DNA of 37,510 nucleotides from Planctomycetota bacterium (GTDB lineage: Bacteria; Planctomycetota; Planctomycetia; Pirellulales; PNKZ01): positions 1 through 37,510 of the forward strand of contig JAFEBQ010000020.1 in the NCBI GenBank assembly GCA_018242585.1, in the 5' to 3' direction. The first letter of the stretch is position 1. Each line of letters starts with the position of its first letter. Below, piece after piece: positions 35,505 through 37,510 of this stretch. Under the pieces are notes generated by a model. The model made no database searches. It had not been told where the DNA came from and saw only the letters and a list, made by a program, of their open reading frames with translations. The position numbers and the translations under genes were made by a program.

Positions 35505-35660
35505 TCGGGTAGCCCGGCCGCTTGCGGCCGGGTCGCGTCAGCGACAAGAAGAACGCGCGACGAGGCCCCGGAATAGCTTCTCGCTCATCGCATCCCGAGC
35601 TAAGCCACCAAGTTCTTCTTGTGACTTCGTCACCCAGCCGCAAGCGGTTGGGCCATCCAA
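35505..35660. repeat. Mirror-arranged intergenic palindromes
   Basis: The left half has CCCGGCCG/CGGCCGGG (35513-35520, 35525-35532), GTCGC/GCGAC (35532-35536, 35541-35545) and CAAGAAGAAC (35545-35554). The right half has GTTCTTCTTG (35612-35621), GTGAC/GTCAC (35621-35625, 35629-35633) and CCGCAAGCGG (35638-35647). The halves look like two inverted, diverged copies of one repeat. The element lies between the convergent Lpt-like and phoD genes and may terminate both. Confidence 0.65.
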
Positions 35661-35663
35661 CCT

Positions 35664-37262
35664 CTACGCTTCGTGCAACTTCGGCGAGCCTGACTCGACG
35701 ACGAACGATTTGGCCGTGCCGATCGGCGAGCCACGCTTGGTCACGTAGTCGAGCACGCGGTAATCGCTTTGCCAGCGCTGCGGCGTGATGCTCACGCGCA
35801 CATAGCCGCGCTGTCGATTGTAGAACTTAACGAACGGATTCTCGGCCAGCACTCCTGGGGTATCCTTGCCGGTTGGCGAGCCGTCGCCTCCCGAGGTGAT
35901 CGACGTGCCGACGAACTCGCTGGCCACGACGGGGCCTTGCAGATCGTCTCGATGCACCTGCAACTCATTGGCCCAATTGCTGTGGATGTCGCCGGTCAGG
36001 ACCACCGGGTTCTTGATCCGCTTGTCAGCCAGGAATTGCAGCACGCTTCGCCGCTCGGCTTCGTAGCCGGGCCATTGGTCCATGCTGTGCGCGATCACCT
36101 CGCCGGGCACGCGATCGACGCGGGCCATCATCACCTGCTGGGCCAGCACGTTCCACGTGGCCGGTGACGACTGCAACCGATCGAATAGCCAGGCCCGCTG
36201 CGCCGGTCCCATCAACGACGCCTGCGGATCGAGCGCGTCGGCGCACGGCGGCTTGTTCCCGTCGCCACACGGCTGATCGGTGCGATACTGTCGCGTGTCC
36301 AGAATCGAAAACTGAGCCAGTCGCCCGAAGTGGACCTGACGGTACAACTCCAGATCCGGCCCGTGGGGCATTTGCGCCGCGCGCAGTGGCATATGCTCGT
36401 AATAGGCGCGATACGCGGCGGCGCGGCGCTTCAAGAAACCTTCGGTAGCGACGTTGGGTTCTTCCGAAACGTGGTTCGCGTAGTTGTTGTCGAACTCGTG
36501 ATCGTCCCACGTCACCAACCACGGGCAATAAGCGTGAGCCGTCTGCAATTGTTCGTCGGCGTGATACTGGGCGTACCGGTTGCGATAGTCGTCGAGCGTC
36601 GTCAGCTCGGGGCCAACGTGCTTGCGGGCGAGTTTCTCCTTCCCTCCGTATTCATAGATGTAATCCCCCAAGTGCAGAATCAGGTCGAGTTCATCGCGCA
36701 CCATGTGCTCGTAGGCGGTGAAGAAGCCCTGCTCGTAGTGCTGGCACGAGGCAAAGGCCAGGTTCAGCCGGCTGGGTGTCGCGTCGAAGGCCGGCGCGGT
36801 GCGCGTGCGTCCCTTGCGGCTCGTCTCGCCGGCGGCCGCGAATTGATACCAGTACCAGCGGTCGGGCTCGAGCCCGTCGACTTCAATGTGGACCGAATGG
36901 GCCGCCTCGGGCGTGGCGACCACGGCGCCTTGCTTGACGATCTGGGTCATCCCCTCGTCGCGGGCGACTTGCCAGCGGACTTCGACATTCTCGTTGGGCA
37001 TACCGCCACCGGTGGTCGGCTCGGGAGCGAGCCTGGTCCACAACACGACGCCCGTTGGCAGCGGGTCGCCCGACGCCACGCCAAGCTTGAACGGATAGTC
37101 CGAGAGCTTTGGCGATTTGAGCGTGATGCCCAGCGCCGGTCGCGGCAACAGCGGCAGCGCGGCAGCCGCGGCTCCGAGCAGGGCGAAGTGTCGTCGGCTC
37201 AAAACAAGCCCCGACTTCAGGGCGCGACCAAGACGAGCGAGTTCGGTGGGGTCGAGTTGCAT
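35664..37262 (-). CDS. phoD: PhoD-family alkaline phosphatase/phosphodiesterase, Tat-exported
   Basis: 532 residues from the ATG at 37262, with AGGAA about 9 bp upstream; the frame is open 240 bp further without family sequence. A Tat-type signal has LSRRHFALLG at residues 21-30, a hydrophobic stretch and ALG before the mature part. The PhoD_N domain (about 50-150; FKLGVASGDPLPTGVVLWTRL) is followed by the metallophosphatase domain with FASCQHYEQG, LHLGDYIYEYGGK, WDDHEFDNNYANH and TGDIHSNWAN. PhoD enzymes use iron and calcium and release phosphate from mono- and diesters outside the cytoplasm. No Pho-box was found upstream by eye. Confidence 0.94.
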   Translation of the reverse strand: MQLDPTELARLGRALKSGLVLSRRHFALLGAAAAALPLLPRPALGITLKSPKLSDYPFKLGVASGDPLPTGVVLWTRLAPEPTTGGGMPNENVEVRWQVARDEGMTQIVKQGAVVATPEAAHSVHIEVDGLEPDRWYWYQFAAAGETSRKGRTRTAPAFDATPSRLNLAFASCQHYEQGFFTAYEHMVRDELDLILHLGDYIYEYGGKEKLARKHVGPELTTLDDYRNRYAQYHADEQLQTAHAYCPWLVTWDDHEFDNNYANHVSEEPNVATEGFLKRRAAAYRAYYEHMPLRAAQMPHGPDLELYRQVHFGRLAQFSILDTRQYRTDQPCGDGNKPPCADALDPQASLMGPAQRAWLFDRLQSSPATWNVLAQQVMMARVDRVPGEVIAHSMDQWPGYEAERRSVLQFLADKRIKNPVVLTGDIHSNWANELQVHRDDLQGPVVASEFVGTSITSGGDGSPTGKDTPGVLAENPFVKFYNRQRGYVRVSITPQRWQSDYRVLDYVTKRGSPIGTAKSFVVESGSPKLHEA

Positions 37263-37414
37263 GGCGGGAGTTCCTGTTTGGCGTGGGATAGATAATGTCA
37301 GATTAAACAAAGCATTGCGCGCGGCAAACACCCCTTGCTTGCTGGGTGGAGAAGCAGGAGAGTAACAAGTCTGGGCACCCTTCACGCATCCATCATCACG
37401 CGGCCCGCGCAAAC

Positions 37415-37506
37415 CCTTCTCCCGCCGGGAGAAGGTGGCCGATAGGCCGGATGAGGGGCCACTCTGTAGCGAGCGCGATCTAGCCTGAGGCGTGACCCTC
37501 ATCCGG
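37415..37506. repeat. Palindromic repeat at the right window edge
   Basis: CCTTCTCCCG/CGGGAGAAGG (37415-37424, 37426-37435) is a perfect 10-bp stem with a 1-nt loop. CCGGATGAGGG (37447-37457) and CCCTCATCCGG (37496-37506) are 11-bp inverted repeats. The unit is probably cut by the window end. Confidence 0.6.
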
Positions 37507-37510
37507 TTCG

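Overview
This 37.5 kb, GC-rich window looks like a chromosomal segment of a planctomycete, most likely of the Pirellulales type. The marks are a DUF1559 prepilin-like protein with the H-X9-DG C-terminus, two secreted formylglycine sulfatases, a DUF1573 protein, a Tat-exported PhoD phosphatase, a very long LptC/LptA-like protein behind KDO genes, and many G/C-rich palindromic intergenic repeats. I see no rRNA, tRNA, CRISPR array, phage or plasmid module. Taxonomy is inferred from gene content, not computed.

Layout. 0-7.5 kb: DUF1559 protein (-), sulfatase (+) followed 2 bp later by TreZ trehalohydrolase, a stand-alone receiver with a Glu in place of the phospho-acceptor Asp, and a second, iduronate-sulfatase-like sulfatase (-). 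7.5-13.5 kb: DUF1573 protein (-), then the translation block ffh, rpsP, trmD, rplS (rimM absent between rpsP and trmD) and a short MnmE-like GTPase lacking the C-terminal Cys motif. 13.6-16.1 kb: secreted TPR protein and thioredoxin behind a near-consensus promoter. 16.2-17.7 kb: a mobile-element scar made of a REP-associated (Y1) transposase with inverted-repeat ends and an 86-bp tandem duplication, abutting the 5' remnant of an IS4-type transposase, with a 28-bp direct repeat on either side. 18-23.5 kb: a 755-residue coiled-coil protein, a histidine phosphatase, a membrane-anchored VWA protein and a small zinc-ribbon protein. 23.6-25.4 kb: an SbtA-type bicarbonate transporter with its PII-like partner SbtB. 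26.1-28.4 kb: an OmpR-type regulator overlapping its sensor kinase. 28.5-30.5 kb: MOSC protein and class II fructose-bisphosphate aldolase. 30.7-35.5 kb: kdsD, kdsC and a 1031-residue LptC/OstA-like protein, a KDO/lipopolysaccharide operon. 35.6-37.3 kb: PhoD-type phosphatase.

How the genes fit together. Most are independent housekeeping units. Four sets look functionally coupled: the SRP/ribosome/tRNA-modification cluster; sbtA-sbtB (bicarbonate uptake and its nucleotide-binding regulator); the two-component pair; and kdsD-kdsC-lpt-like, which resembles the proteobacterial kdsD-kdsC-lptC-lptA order but with one giant protein in place of the two small ones. The most unusual items are the giant Lpt-like protein, the SbtA/SbtB pair, the degenerate receiver, the truncated MnmE-like GTPase, and the RAYT element with its duplicated left end.
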